Source: Bacillus sp. V3-13 (GTDB lineage: Bacteria; Bacillota; Bacilli; Bacillales; Cytobacillaceae). Taken from it: a stretch of DNA of 64,000 bases. Positions 18,465 to 27,347 of the stretch are shown piece by piece; within the stretch, counting starts at the first letter, position 1, and each line of letters begins with the position of its first letter. Under the pieces are notes generated by a model that ran no database searches, had not been told where the DNA came from, and saw only the letters and a program-made list of their open reading frames with translations. Location: contig NZ_PGUZ01000012.1 of assembly GCF_002860165.1 (NCBI RefSeq), forward strand, positions 81,764 to 145,763, in the 5' to 3' direction. A program made the position numbers and the translations under genes.

Positions 18465-18753
18465 AATTAGAGTAGTGATATTCAGGTTCTTCCGCTTCTG
18501 AATTGTATTCAACGCGGAGATCATGGTCATCAAAATACCATAGATCTTTTTCTTCTATATAATAAGTGATGCCGTCCTTATTCGTTTTCGCCCCGATATT
18601 AAGCGGCTTTTCATTTGAAATTCCAAGCGAAAAACCTTGCTGGACAGTGCTGCATCCGCCATACCTGGCAAAAAATCGCACAAAGTCACCGTCTTTCAAG
18701 AGCATTTCTTGTTTATACCATTCGGCTGCATCATCGCTCACAAAGATATTCAT
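18463..18753 (-). CDS. yneR: HesB/YadR-like protein YneR
   Basis: The 96-residue protein has MNIFVSDDAAEWYKQEM at the start and FFARYGGCSTVQQGFSLGI, the single-cysteine core of the YneR branch of the HesB/IscA-like fold. It lacks the C-terminal CxC pair of true IscA/SufA iron-sulfur carriers, so that role is doubtful. ATG 18753 was chosen for its GGAAGGAG site. The cysteine in GGC aligns with the selenocysteine of the HesB-like protein 1.1 kb away. Confidence 0.85.
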   Translation of the reverse strand: MNIFVSDDAAEWYKQEMLLKDGDFVRFFARYGGCSTVQQGFSLGISNEKPLNIGAKTNKDGITYYIEEKDLWYFDDHDLRVEYNSEAEEPEYHYSN

Positions 18754-18915
18754 CAGTTCGGCTCCTTCCATCCGCTGTATAATTCTTATTATAAAATATT
18801 AATGGCTTTGAAGCGAGTGATCAACGTTACAACACAGAGTGACCAGGTCAAAAATTCGTGATACGATCTGGGCGAATGCCCAGTTTTCAAAGCTGGAAAC
18901 AGAGCCAAAAAAGGA

Positions 18916-19728
18916 TTAAGATATCGTAATCACACCGCTCAAAATCATGAGCAGATTGAGACAGATATGCCATAATGCAGCTGGAAGCAGGCTCGCAGAC
19001 CGGATCGTTAAGCCGGCGAGAAAAAGGCCGCCAATTGCAAATCCAAGGCATGAAATAAACGAATAGCCATACGCAAGATGGGAAAAGCCGAATGCGGCAC
19101 CATTGAAGAGTACCGCCCACTTTTCGCCAACCATTGCCGCAAATCTTGTTAATAATACTCCTCTCCAAAGAATTTCTTCGAGCAGGCCGTTTACGAGTGA
19201 AAATGCTGCGATAAAAAGCGGTGCCTCGAGGAGGAAAAGCTCTCCTCCATTGAAGAATATAAAGAACAAGAAGACAGCAATATTTACGCTGAGCGCGGCA
19301 GCGAGAAATCCGCTTGCTTTCAAAGAGTGGAAACCGCTCCAAATAAACGGGAAATAAATTTTTTCATTCCAATCCGGCCGGTTCCAATATAGATTGGCTT
19401 TCCTTTTAAACATGTAAGCAACGTACGAAATCAGCAAAATCGGTACCAGAATCAAGAATCTGTTCATCACTGCGTTAACATAGCTGTTGGTTACGATTGC
19501 ATCCAAAAACCGGTCTCCGTACAGCTGCAGCAGTTGACCGGCGAGAAAAGCGAGGGTAACCCAGATGAACAGACGGTTCTCTTCTTTGATAAATGCAATT
19601 GCAATAAACAATCCTAAACTAAACAAAGCTAATAAAGTAAATAATTGAAGCTCAAACAAAAGAATCATGAAAACAAATAAACTGATTAGAATGAATCCTA
19701 TCATATGATTGCTCTTTTCCATTATCAT
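18916..19728 (-). CDS. CPBP-family intramembrane metalloprotease
   Basis: The 270-residue polytopic membrane protein has about seven hydrophobic segments. It carries the CPBP (Abi/CAAX-protease-like) motif LLEEILWRG (E184, E185, R189) and a later GFSHLAYG histidine motif. These residues bind the catalytic zinc in the membrane. Bacterial members are linked to bacteriocin immunity or peptide maturation; the role here is unknown. It is divergent from the HesB-like selenoprotein gene. Confidence 0.85.
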   Translation of the reverse strand: MIMEKSNHMIGFILISLFVFMILLFELQLFTLLALFSLGLFIAIAFIKEENRLFIWVTLAFLAGQLLQLYGDRFLDAIVTNSYVNAVMNRFLILVPILLISYVAYMFKRKANLYWNRPDWNEKIYFPFIWSGFHSLKASGFLAAALSVNIAVFLFFIFFNGGELFLLEAPLFIAAFSLVNGLLEEILWRGVLLTRFAAMVGEKWAVLFNGAAFGFSHLAYGYSFISCLGFAIGGLFLAGLTIRSASLLPAALWHICLNLLMILSGVITIS

Positions 19729-19893
19729 GCCTCATTTCCCAACAAAGAATATTTTACCATTATCAGCAACATTTTGTTTAACTTTATTGGAAAGATACTA
19801 TCACGCAGGGCTTGAATTTCTCAGGTTTTAACCTGGATTAGTTTTAAATGAATAAAGAAGGGTAAAGCAACTCAAAATACAAGGGGTGATTCG

Positions 19894-20184
19894 ATGTTGA
19901 AAATGACAGAAAAAGCTCATGATGCAATCCATAAAGCAGTCGAGAAAGAGAAAAAGTTTCTGGACGAAGAGCTTTTCGTTCGGCTTTCGATGGGAATTGG
20001 CTGAGGAGGTCCCCAATTGAAGCTGTCTCTGGAGGAGCGGCCTTTAGAAGCTGATGAAGTTATTGAATTTGAAGAAATAAAAGTGGTTATTCACGAGCGG
20101 GATGCTGTTTATTTTAACAACGTCAAGCTTGATTTTGTAGAGGATGTCTTTGGGAAAGGGCGTTTCCAATTGTTGAAGATTTGA
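19894..20184 (+). CDS. HesB-like selenoprotein
   Basis: This 96-residue gene exists only if TGA 20002-20004 is read as selenocysteine (residue 37). The protein reads ELFVRLSMGIG-U-GGPQLKLSLEERPL, then a beta-rich HesB/IscA-like body ending in DFVEDVFGKGRFQLLKI. HesB-like selenoproteins with a GxGUGGP motif have been described in selenoproteome surveys. No C-terminal CxC pair is present, so the selenocysteine is the main candidate reactive residue. The ATG has an AGGGGTG ribosome binding site. A SECIS hairpin with a bulged U follows. Conventional calling would give a 36-codon peptide or skip it. It is followed by a strong terminator. Confidence 0.92.
20002..20040 (+). promoter_or_regulatory. 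Bacterial SECIS element of the HesB-like gene
   Basis: Downstream of the UGA the RNA folds as CTG-(T)-CTC / GAG-CGG: 20023-20025 pair with 20038-20040, T20026 is bulged, 20027-20029 pair with 20035-20037. The loop is TGGAG (20030-20034), 25 nt after the UGA. A bulged U below a G-containing loop is what SelB recognises in E. coli fdhF. Confidence 0.72.
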
Positions 20185-20233
20185 GACTCCCATGGCTATA
20201 ACGCCCGAGCGTTACCTCGTTTCTCCCGTTTGC

Positions 20234-20275
20234 AAAAAAAGCGGCTCCCCGGTCGATTTGGGGCAGCCGCTTTTT
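20234..20275. terminator. Strong bidirectional terminator
   Basis: GCGGCT-CCCC pairs with GGGG-C-AGCCGC, flanked by A7 and T5. It serves the convergent HesB-like gene and the 62-residue minus-strand gene. Confidence 0.88.
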
Positions 20276-20296
20276 AATGATTATCACAGCACTTTT

Positions 20297-20485
20297 TTAG
20301 CGCTGATCCATCATCTCTAAAAAATCGATCAATTCATCAAAGTTGTGGATTGTTTTTAACGGGATGCCTTCGCAATCGTAATCAGGCTGAAAATGAAAAA
20401 AATCCACATGGAACTCTTCGTCCTCATGTTCCTGCACCGAGGTTGCGAAAATAAGCTCGCCTGTTTTCAAGTGCAATTCATTCAT
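20297..20485 (-). CDS. Small hypothetical acidic protein
   Basis: I do not recognise this 62-residue protein. It is acidic (EHEDEEFHVDFFHF; NFDELIDFLEMMDQR) with no cysteine, signal peptide or membrane segment. The ATG has a GGAAGG site and a terminator follows, which supports a real gene. Confidence 0.6.
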   Translation of the reverse strand: MNELHLKTGELIFATSVQEHEDEEFHVDFFHFQPDYDCEGIPLKTIHNFDELIDFLEMMDQR

Positions 20486-20654
20486 TGCTGAACACCTTCC
20501 TAAACAGCTACTGTTCTTATAACTAGTTTAAACGATAATCAGCAGCAAACTTCTTGATTTATTGACAAAAAAATGAATTTATCTTGATGAGATTGCAGGC
20601 ATGATTGTACCAGGCCCGGCTTCTTTAACAAAGAAGCAGCCAGCGATTTAAATA

Positions 20655-21773
20655 TTAAATTGTCACTAATTTACTCGCAATCGGAAGAGCAATTTTAAAC
20701 GTTGTCCCTTTATCAACCGTACTATCAACGTATATTTTGCCTCCATAGCTTTCAACAATTTTTTTGCACACTGACAAACCGATCCCGGTTCCCGTTTCTT
20801 TCGTCGTATAGAAAGGATTGAACAGCTTCTCGGCCGTTTTTTCGGCGATTCCGCAGCCGTTGTCTTCAATAAAAATATACGCACAGCCTGAACATACTTC
20901 TGTCTTTAGTTGAATCGATCCCTGTCTTTTGCCGCCCAATTCATCGACGGCCTCCAATGCATTTTTTACCATGTTGACCAACACTTGTTTCAATTGTTTA
21001 TTATCGATATGTAAAAGTGCATCCCGCTCGTCATATTCTACTGCAAAACGGATGCTCCGCAAGTGTGCCTCACTTTCAAAAAGCATAAAAATTTCCCGGA
21101 TGACCGTATTTAAATATACATACTCTGTTTTATTTTCCTTCGGTTTCGCAGCATTCAAAAATTCATAAATGATATCGTTGGCCCTGTTAATCTCTTCGAG
21201 GGCTACATTCGCATATTCTTCTTTCCCAATTTTAACTAAATAGGGTTGGATAAGCTGAATAAATCCTTTCACAGTAGTAAGCGGGTTTCGTATTTCATGG
21301 GCAATCCCGGCGGCAAGCTGTTCTACCGTAGCAATATGGCTGGATGCGACCGCTGCTTCGTGCATTTCTTTTGCGGCTTTTTCGAAAGCTTGTTTTTTCT
21401 CGGCAAGCTGCCTCTGAAAAAAGGTAAGCTTACTCTCAACAATCGTGATTAAATTTTGAATATCTGCCGCATTGGCTTCGTTGGGAAAGCAAAAAAGATG
21501 GATTCCTGGTTCGGAAACAGCTTTGTAAATGGTATAGGTCATATAACCGTCATCCGCATGGTTCATAGGAATAGTGAAAAAGGTCGTATTTGGCGAATCA
21601 AATAAGAAAGAGCGGAGTTTTTCTTGATCGCCCTCCATCACCAGCTCTGAAAAGGTATATGGGGCGTGAAAAGCGATTTCCGCATATTTCGACGCCTTCA
21701 ATACCATTAAATTATGATCAATACAAAAATAGGGAAAAGGCAGTTTTTCTAAAACGTTCTCATATGAGTCCAT
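20655..21773 (-). CDS. Cytosolic PAS-containing sensor histidine kinase (sporulation-kinase-like)
   Basis: The 372-residue protein has an N-terminal PAS-like domain (1-100), a coiled linker (105-145), a HisKA dimerisation domain with phospho-accepting H159 in GIAHEIRNPLTTVKGF, and a HATPase domain with the N box MVKNALEAV and G boxes EDNGCGI and GTGIGLSVC. There is no membrane segment and no adjacent response regulator. HEIRNPLT with the KGFIQL extension is typical of Bacillus KinA-KinE kinases that feed the Spo0 phosphorelay. That role is an inference. Confidence 0.85.
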   Translation of the reverse strand: MDSYENVLEKLPFPYFCIDHNLMVLKASKYAEIAFHAPYTFSELVMEGDQEKLRSFLFDSPNTTFFTIPMNHADDGYMTYTIYKAVSEPGIHLFCFPNEANAADIQNLITIVESKLTFFQRQLAEKKQAFEKAAKEMHEAAVASSHIATVEQLAAGIAHEIRNPLTTVKGFIQLIQPYLVKIGKEEYANVALEEINRANDIIYEFLNAAKPKENKTEYVYLNTVIREIFMLFESEAHLRSIRFAVEYDERDALLHIDNKQLKQVLVNMVKNALEAVDELGGKRQGSIQLKTEVCSGCAYIFIEDNGCGIAEKTAEKLFNPFYTTKETGTGIGLSVCKKIVESYGGKIYVDSTVDKGTTFKIALPIASKLVTI

Positions 21774-22093
21774 TTCCGAACCATCCTTATCATCATTATT
21801 AAAAATCCGCTTACCTAAATCGCACAGTCAATATACTCTATGGTTAATAAAGAATGATTATGTCAAATTTTGTGGTCTAAAAAAAGAGTTTGACGGTAAA
21901 TAAGACTTTCATACCATTATCATACCAAAATACCCCATGTGTTAGCAATAACGCACAAAATATTTCTTTTTTTAGAACATACAACATCTGCAAGTAGAAA
22001 TGTTCTAAATGAAGCGAATTTTTTATGGACTTTGGATCTGAAAGCCGCAAGGAAGATCGGGATTTATGGGATGCATGGTAAAACAAGTGCAGA
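21774..22093. other. Intergenic region upstream of the histidine kinase
   Basis: About 320 bases with AT-rich sequence and no gene. A TTTGACA-like motif occurs on the minus strand near 21860, but no well-spaced -10 was found. Confidence 0.3.
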
Positions 22094-22136
22094 AAAATGG
22101 CTGCAGAGGAAAGTATTCATCCTCTACAGCCATTTT
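22094..22136 (-). terminator. Terminator of plsY
   Basis: AAAATGGCTG-C-AGAGGA pairs with TCCTCT-A-CAGCCATTTT, beginning inside the last codons of plsY. Confidence 0.85.
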
Positions 22137-22708
22137 ACTTTAGGTTCCGTTTTATTGATAATCCTCTTAATATTGGCCCGGTGCCGGTAGAATACAAAAA
22201 TACCAAGAATCGAGACGACAATGATGAGCGGAAGATCACCAAAGAAGATTGCGTAAACAACCGCGCCGATTGCTGCCGTCATCGACGATAGAGAGACATA
22301 CTTCGTTATGTATAGACTGATGAAAAAGATTAGCAGTATGATGACAAACATCGGTGGCGCATAAAATAGCAGTACTCCGCCCGATGTTGCGACTGCCTTG
22401 CCGCCCCGGAACCCCGCAAACAACGGGTACATATGGCCAATAACTGAAACAACACCTGTCAGTAATGGATGAAGATCTGATCCAAACAAAACAGGCAGTG
22501 ACGCCGCAAGTGTTCCTTTCAAAATATCGGCAATTGTAACAATCAGCCCTGCTTTTACTCCGAGAGTCCGGAATGTATTGGTTCCTCCAAGGTTGCCGCT
22601 TCCATGCTGGCGGATATCGGTTCCGTAGAAAACTTTTCCGATAATCAGGCCTGACGGAATTGACCCCAGTAAATAAGCTAATAAAATGATTAATGCGTCG
22701 ACCGCCAT
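22124..22708 (-). CDS. plsY: Glycerol-3-phosphate acyltransferase PlsY
   Basis: PlsY transfers the acyl group from acyl-phosphate to glycerol-3-phosphate, the first step of phospholipid synthesis in Gram-positive bacteria. The 194-residue membrane protein has about five membrane segments and the three PlsY motifs: [29 protein letters not shown] and [13 protein letters not shown]. Its position beside yneR/yneT and parE matches B. subtilis yneS. The gene is transcribed away from yneT here. Confidence 0.96.
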   Translation of the reverse strand: MAVDALIILLAYLLGSIPSGLIIGKVFYGTDIRQHGSGNLGGTNTFRTLGVKAGLIVTIADILKGTLAASLPVLFGSDLHPLLTGVVSVIGHMYPLFAGFRGGKAVATSGGVLLFYAPPMFVIILLIFFISLYITKYVSLSSMTAAIGAVVYAIFFGDLPLIIVVSILGIFVFYRHRANIKRIINKTEPKVKWL

Positions 22709-22936
22709 GAATTCACTCCTTCACCGGTGACAAAATAAATCGCTCCCCGAACATATTATAGCAGATCAATCAGGGATTTAGATAGGTTTGCTGACAATAA
22801 ATTAACCAGTACGAGGCAACAACCTGGAATAAGTAAACAATCATCCAAGTACCAGCTGCTTCTAAACTGTTTGAATTTCCGGTTACGGGGTAAATGAAAA
22901 CGGATTACCCATTAATAGAAAAGGAGAGATTTAAAC

Positions 22937-23263
22937 ATGGAACATCAGATGAATCAATCTAATTCTGGTATGGATGGAAGAGTTGAAGCAAAGCTAAATG
23001 ACCTCGGCAATGAAAAAAAAGAAGAGATCCTGGCCAATTTTGATGAATTTAAAAGCTATTTGGGAGATAAAGTTTCAAAAGGAAAGAAGCTGGGGCTTGA
23101 TGAAGAGCAGCTTGCAAACGCTGCCCAGAAGGTTGGCGATTATCTTGCCCAAAAGGAAGAGCCGCGCAATCGTGAAGAAAAGTTATTGCAGGAACTGTGG
23201 CAAGTCGCGAGCGAAGAAGAAAAGCATATGCTTGCCCATATGCTGGTAAAACTGGTTCATTAA
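22937..23263 (+). CDS. DUF3243 family protein
   Basis: The 108-residue charged helical protein has NFDEFKSYLGDKVSKGKKLG and a C-terminal EEEKHMLAHMLVKLV. This pattern matches the DUF3243 family of small Bacillus proteins (YmfJ-like). Function is unknown. The ATG follows an AAGGAGAG site. Confidence 0.75.
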   Translation: MEHQMNQSNSGMDGRVEAKLNDLGNEKKEEILANFDEFKSYLGDKVSKGKKLGLDEEQLANAAQKVGDYLAQKEEPRNREEKLLQELWQVASEEEKHMLAHMLVKLVH

Positions 23264-23288
23264 AAAAACAAAATGCTTAATATATGAA

Positions 23289-23376
23289 CTGTCGGGACGA
23301 CAGGGATAGCCTACTCAATTAGGGTTCATTGGAGCTCTGTACGCAGGAATCTCGCGACTTTAGTCGTGAGAGGTTC
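23289..23376 (+). mobile_element. Orphan IS200/IS605 right end resembling a TnpB omega-RNA scaffold
   Basis: The stretch has a first hairpin CTGTCG-GGA-CGACAG (23289-23303) and a second TCTCGCGAC-TTTA-GTCGTGAGA (23350-23371), followed by GGTTCAA. The second hairpin with its GCAGGAAT lead and GAGGTTCA tail is the pattern I associate with the right ends of IS1341-group elements, where the TnpB omega RNA ends and the guide begins. No tnpB or tnpA reading frame is present. It could be a non-autonomous derivative, a deletion remnant or a retained guide-like RNA. A terminator follows at 23431. Confidence 0.6.
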
Positions 23377-23430
23377 AAGTGATTCAAAAAGCATTGGGCT
23401 TTACGACCTATTAATCTATTTTTCTTCAAA

Positions 23431-23454
23431 GAATCGGGATAACCGGTTCTTTTT
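23431..23454 (+). terminator. Terminator downstream of the IS605-like end
   Basis: GAATCGG / CCGGTTC stem followed by TTTTT. No reading frame precedes it directly, so it may end an RNA that covers the IS605-like stretch, or the DUF3243 transcript. Confidence 0.65.
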
Positions 23455-23569
23455 CTATTCATGATGAAACTATTTACCAGTTTTTTTCGTTTACAGTTAT
23501 GGGATAAAAAAAGATTGGTTTCATAGATATGATTATGGGTAAACAATCCTTTTCATTTCCAGCAAGCTT

Positions 23570-25330
23570 ATGTACGATAAGAATGAGGGGGAGATGAAAA
23601 TAGCAAATCTTCAACGAGAGAAACAAAAACAACTATCAACAAAATGGATTGCCGGGGGACTTCTTTTGGCGTGTTTGATGATCATGACGAGTGTTCTCTT
23701 ACTCTTGTATCCTTTTGCCTCAAAGGAAAAAGAGAATTATTTTATCGGTGACACCCCGATTCTTTTTAAAGGAGCACAGGCAGGAAATGCGATCATCGAG
23801 GGTGAAGTGGTGTATGTTCCCGTCTCCTTTATGAAAAACATTGGTGAGAATATCGCCTATGATCAAAAATCTAATTCTATCATTATCGCAACAAACGATA
23901 AAGTTGTGCAAATGCCGGATGAATCGCACACTGTTTATGAAAATGGACAGCCGGTTGAGCTCCAGTTTCCAGCCGTAACTGCCAGGAATGGTGAGTTGCA
24001 TGTGGCGCTTGATTCGATGCTTGCCTATTTTCCGATTCATTATAAAGTTTTGCAGGAGTCAAATGCCGTTTGGATCCAGCAGGACGGGCAGCATCTCGCA
24101 AGAGGAATCATTACGGCAAAAGATACACATGCTGAAAAGTTGCGGCTTCGCAGTGAAGCAAGCCTGCGGTCGCCCTATATTGCAGAAACAGTTGATCAAG
24201 AACCGGTGTATATTGAAAAGGAAAACGATGGTTATTTGTTCGTCCGAAATGAAACCGGGGTTGCCGGCTATATCCAGAAGGACTTAGTCAAGGAGACTTC
24301 CGAAGAGGTGGTTACCATTAAACGTGATGCGAATCATCCTGTGCTTCCGCAAATAGATGGGCCTGTGCAACTGACTTGGGAGGCTGTTTATACAAAAAAT
24401 CCAGACACGAATCAAATTCCGGCCATGCCCGGAGTAAATGTCGTGTCGCCAACATGGTTCGAGCTTGCATCAGCTGATGGAGCTGTAAAAAATCTTGCTT
24501 CCATGGACTATGTAAACTGGGCGAAAAACAGGGGTTATCATGTTTGGGGGCTCTTTTCCAACGCCTTTAACCCGGAACTGACCCATTCAGCCTTTAAAGA
24601 TTTTGAAACGAGGCAAACGATTATTCGCCAGCTGCTTGACTACAGCCAAGTGTATCAATTGGACGGAATCAACCTTGATATCGAAAATGTAAATGAAGCA
24701 GATGGACCGCTCGTAACCCAATTCGTTCGCGAAGCAACAGCTTATTTTCATCAAGCGGGCTTAGTCGTTTCGATGGATATTACATTCATCTCCGGTGGAA
24801 CTTGGTCTGCTTTTTATGAAAGAGACAAATTGGCGGATACCGTCGATTATATGATCGTGATGGCATATGACGAGCATTGGGCAAGCTCCGGGGTGGCAGG
24901 CAGTGTCGCCAGCTTTCCGTGGGTGGAAGAAAATTTAATTAAACTGTTGGACGAAGTACCAAAAGAACAATTAATTCTTGGCGTTCCTTTGTACGCAAGG
25001 CTTTGGAAAGAACAAGCGCTTGCCGGCGGGAACGTCGAGGTGACGTCAACGGCATTATCTATGAATAAAGTAAAGGAATGGCTTGATGCAAAAAATATTC
25101 AACCGTCCTATGATCCAGAGAGCGGGCAAAATTACGCGGAATACTATAACGAAGCAGAACAAGCAATGTATAAAATTTGGCTTGAAGATGAACTTTCGTT
25201 AAGAAAACGGACGGAGATGGCCGCCAAATATGAATTGGCGGGAGTTGCAAGCTGGTCAAGATATTTTGCCAATGACTCGGCCTGGACAGCTTTACAATGG
25301 AAAAAAGAGAACAACATGACGAAGAATTAA
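23570..25330 (+). CDS. Membrane-anchored GH18 glycoside hydrolase with copper-amine-oxidase-like and SH3 domains
   Basis: The 586-residue protein has an N-terminal membrane anchor (about 27-49), a copper-amine-oxidase N-like domain (about 57-170), an SH3-like domain (about 180-245) and a C-terminal GH18 barrel. The catalytic motif is DGINLDIEN near residues 365-373, with the general-acid Glu present. Relatives (YaaH/SleL, YdhD, YvbX) cleave N-acetylglucosaminyl bonds in spore cortex or wall. The first ATG (23570) has little ribosome binding site; the second (23594) is preceded by GAGGGGGAG, so the real start may be 23594. Confidence 0.85.
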   Translation: MYDKNEGEMKIANLQREKQKQLSTKWIAGGLLLACLMIMTSVLLLLYPFASKEKENYFIGDTPILFKGAQAGNAIIEGEVVYVPVSFMKNIGENIAYDQKSNSIIIATNDKVVQMPDESHTVYENGQPVELQFPAVTARNGELHVALDSMLAYFPIHYKVLQESNAVWIQQDGQHLARGIITAKDTHAEKLRLRSEASLRSPYIAETVDQEPVYIEKENDGYLFVRNETGVAGYIQKDLVKETSEEVVTIKRDANHPVLPQIDGPVQLTWEAVYTKNPDTNQIPAMPGVNVVSPTWFELASADGAVKNLASMDYVNWAKNRGYHVWGLFSNAFNPELTHSAFKDFETRQTIIRQLLDYSQVYQLDGINLDIENVNEADGPLVTQFVREATAYFHQAGLVVSMDITFISGGTWSAFYERDKLADTVDYMIVMAYDEHWASSGVAGSVASFPWVEENLIKLLDEVPKEQLILGVPLYARLWKEQALAGGNVEVTSTALSMNKVKEWLDAKNIQPSYDPESGQNYAEYYNEAEQAMYKIWLEDELSLRKRTEMAAKYELAGVASWSRYFANDSAWTALQWKKENNMTKN

Positions 25331-25335
25331 CTGTG

Positions 25336-25369
25336 AAAAATGGCTTGAGAGGATCAGGCCATTTTTTTA
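25336..25369 (+). terminator. Terminator of the GH18 gene
   Basis: AAAAATGGC / GCCATTTTT stem followed by further T residues. Confidence 0.8.
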
Positions 25370-25659
25370 TACCCAAAGCTTTAGAAATGACTTTTGCGAA
25401 AAGAAATGACAAAATTAACTAATAACAGTACAATTCAGGGGGGAAACATCGATAAAGGCAGAAATCGGACGGATAGATGATCAGGCAGCTTAAATTTTCA
25501 ATCGTAGAGGACTACACAACAAAGGTTTTCCAGAAAAATTTTCAGGGTATAGGCAGAAAGATGCAGTTTCACAAGTGACATTGCAAGAGATGAACAGCTT
25601 ATGGGGAATATAGCAGAGAATATAGATAACCTAAGATAATAAAAGCAGGTGGTCTACAG

Positions 25660-26679
25660 ATGATCCGGTTTAATCGGGTGAGCAAAGTATACCCAGATGG
25701 GTTAGAAGCGGTAAAAGAGATTGACCTACATATTGAAAAAGGGGAACTCGTTGTCTTAATTGGGCCGAGCGGCTGTGGTAAAACGACAACGATGAAAATG
25801 ATCAATAAATTGATCGCTCCGACTTCAGGATCTATTTATGTCGATGGTGAAGACATTGCTGAAGTGGATGGAGTGGAGCTGAGAAGAAGAATCGGCTATG
25901 TGATCCAGCAAATCGGCCTGATGCCCCATATGACGATAGCCGACAATATTTCGCTGATCCCAAGGCTAAAGGGTTGGAAAAAAGCAGACTACGAAAAGCG
26001 CGTTGATGAGCTATTGGAGATGGTTGGCCTTGAACCCGGACAATACAAATCCAAATATCCATTGGAGTTAAGCGGCGGGCAACAGCAACGTGTCGGTGTG
26101 ATCAGGGCCCTTGCCGCTGAACCGCCGATCGTATTAATGGATGAACCATTCAGCGCCCTTGACCCAATCAGCCGTGAACAGCTGCAGGACGAGCTTAAGT
26201 CCCTCCAGCAGCGAATTCACAAGACAATCGTGTTCGTTACCCATGATATTGATGAGGCCCTTAAAATTGCCGACCGAATTGCTGTCATGAAAGATGGGAA
26301 AATCATTCAGATAGCTGCTCCTGACGAACTCCTTTCCAACCCGGCAAATGACTTTGTCCGCGGCTTTTTAGGCGAAGACCGGTTAACCGAAAAAGCAGTT
26401 TTAAAAGCGAAGGATGTGATGGTTAAAGCTGCCCAGGGCGAACAAGGAATTACCGTTCAACCTAAAGAAGTCCTTGAAGCAATGTCAGCTTTAACCGAGG
26501 AAGAAGATTATCTGATCGTGCAGGATCAGGATGATCTTAAAGACATAGTCCGTTTGCTTATTGATAAAAACCTTAATTCGCTTGGCGTCGTCGATGAACA
26601 GCAAAAAATGGTCGGAATCATCACGAAAGATCATTTATTACGCGTGCTGGCCGGGATGAGAATGGAGGAGGTCCGCTGA
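25660..26679 (+). CDS. Osmoprotectant (glycine betaine/choline/carnitine-type) ABC transporter ATPase with CBS domains
   Basis: The 339-residue ATPase of the OpuCA/OpuBA type has Walker A GPSGCGKTTT near residue 34, signature LSGGQQQRVG, Walker B IVLMDEPFSALDP and a C-terminal CBS pair (about 250-335) that senses ionic strength or nucleotides in relatives. The gene overlaps the permease by one base. The transporter should import compatible solutes; the exact substrate cannot be read from sequence. Confidence 0.9.
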   Translation: MIRFNRVSKVYPDGLEAVKEIDLHIEKGELVVLIGPSGCGKTTTMKMINKLIAPTSGSIYVDGEDIAEVDGVELRRRIGYVIQQIGLMPHMTIADNISLIPRLKGWKKADYEKRVDELLEMVGLEPGQYKSKYPLELSGGQQQRVGVIRALAAEPPIVLMDEPFSALDPISREQLQDELKSLQQRIHKTIVFVTHDIDEALKIADRIAVMKDGKIIQIAAPDELLSNPANDFVRGFLGEDRLTEKAVLKAKDVMVKAAQGEQGITVQPKEVLEAMSALTEEEDYLIVQDQDDLKDIVRLLIDKNLNSLGVVDEQQKMVGIITKDHLLRVLAGMRMEEVR

Positions 26680-27347
26680 TGGCAGAAAACGGATTTTCAG
26701 CGTTTATACAAACCATTACATCAAGATCTGATGATATTTGGCAAGGTTTGACCGAGCATTTGTTTTTATCATTTACGGCGATCTTGATCGCGCTCGTCAT
26801 CTCCCTGCCACTTGGCATCATTGTTTCAAGGAAAAAAAAGCTTGCCGAGTTTGTGATCGGGATTACAGCTGTATTTCAGACGATTCCAAGCCTTGCTTTC
26901 TTCGGCTTCCTGATTCCCATTTTCGGGACTGGCAATGTGACAGCGATTACTGCCTTAACAGTCTATTCCCTACTTCCAATCCTGCGCAATACATATACGG
27001 GTATTGTCGGAGTTGACAGTGCGGTGATTGAAGCAGGTAAAGGAATGGGCATGACCAGGCAACAAATTTTAACGAAAATTGAGCTGCCTCTCTCACTTCC
27101 GTTCATTATGGCGGGCGTCCGTACCGCCACTGTTTTAACGGTTGGAGTCGCGACGCTCGCTACATTCGTCGGTGCGGGCGGCCTCGGTGAACTCATATAC
27201 AGGGGCTTATCGACATGGAATAACCAGCTTGTACTGGCAGGCGCAATCCCTGCCGCACTATTGGCAATTTTATTTGATTTTATTTTAAAAAGAATTGAAG
27301 TGGCTGCAACACCAAAGGGGTTAAAAAATATTCAGGGGGGAAAATGA
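26679..27347 (+). CDS. Osmoprotectant ABC transporter permease
   Basis: The 222-residue protein has about five membrane segments and the binding-protein-dependent permease loop EAGKGMGMTRQQILTKIELP. It is of the OpuBB/OpuCB type. B. subtilis OpuB and OpuC each use two different permeases; only one is encoded here, so it probably forms a homodimer. It overlaps the binding-protein gene by 4 bases (ATGA). Confidence 0.9.
   Translation: MAENGFSAFIQTITSRSDDIWQGLTEHLFLSFTAILIALVISLPLGIIVSRKKKLAEFVIGITAVFQTIPSLAFFGFLIPIFGTGNVTAITALTVYSLLPILRNTYTGIVGVDSAVIEAGKGMGMTRQQILTKIELPLSLPFIMAGVRTATVLTVGVATLATFVGAGGLGELIYRGLSTWNNQLVLAGAIPAALLAILFDFILKRIEVAATPKGLKNIQGGK

Noticed and set aside
25371..25659. Short frame before the osmoprotectant operon
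   Set aside because: A 24-codon frame (starting MTKLTNNS) has no recognised similarity; the gap is otherwise treated as promoter DNA.
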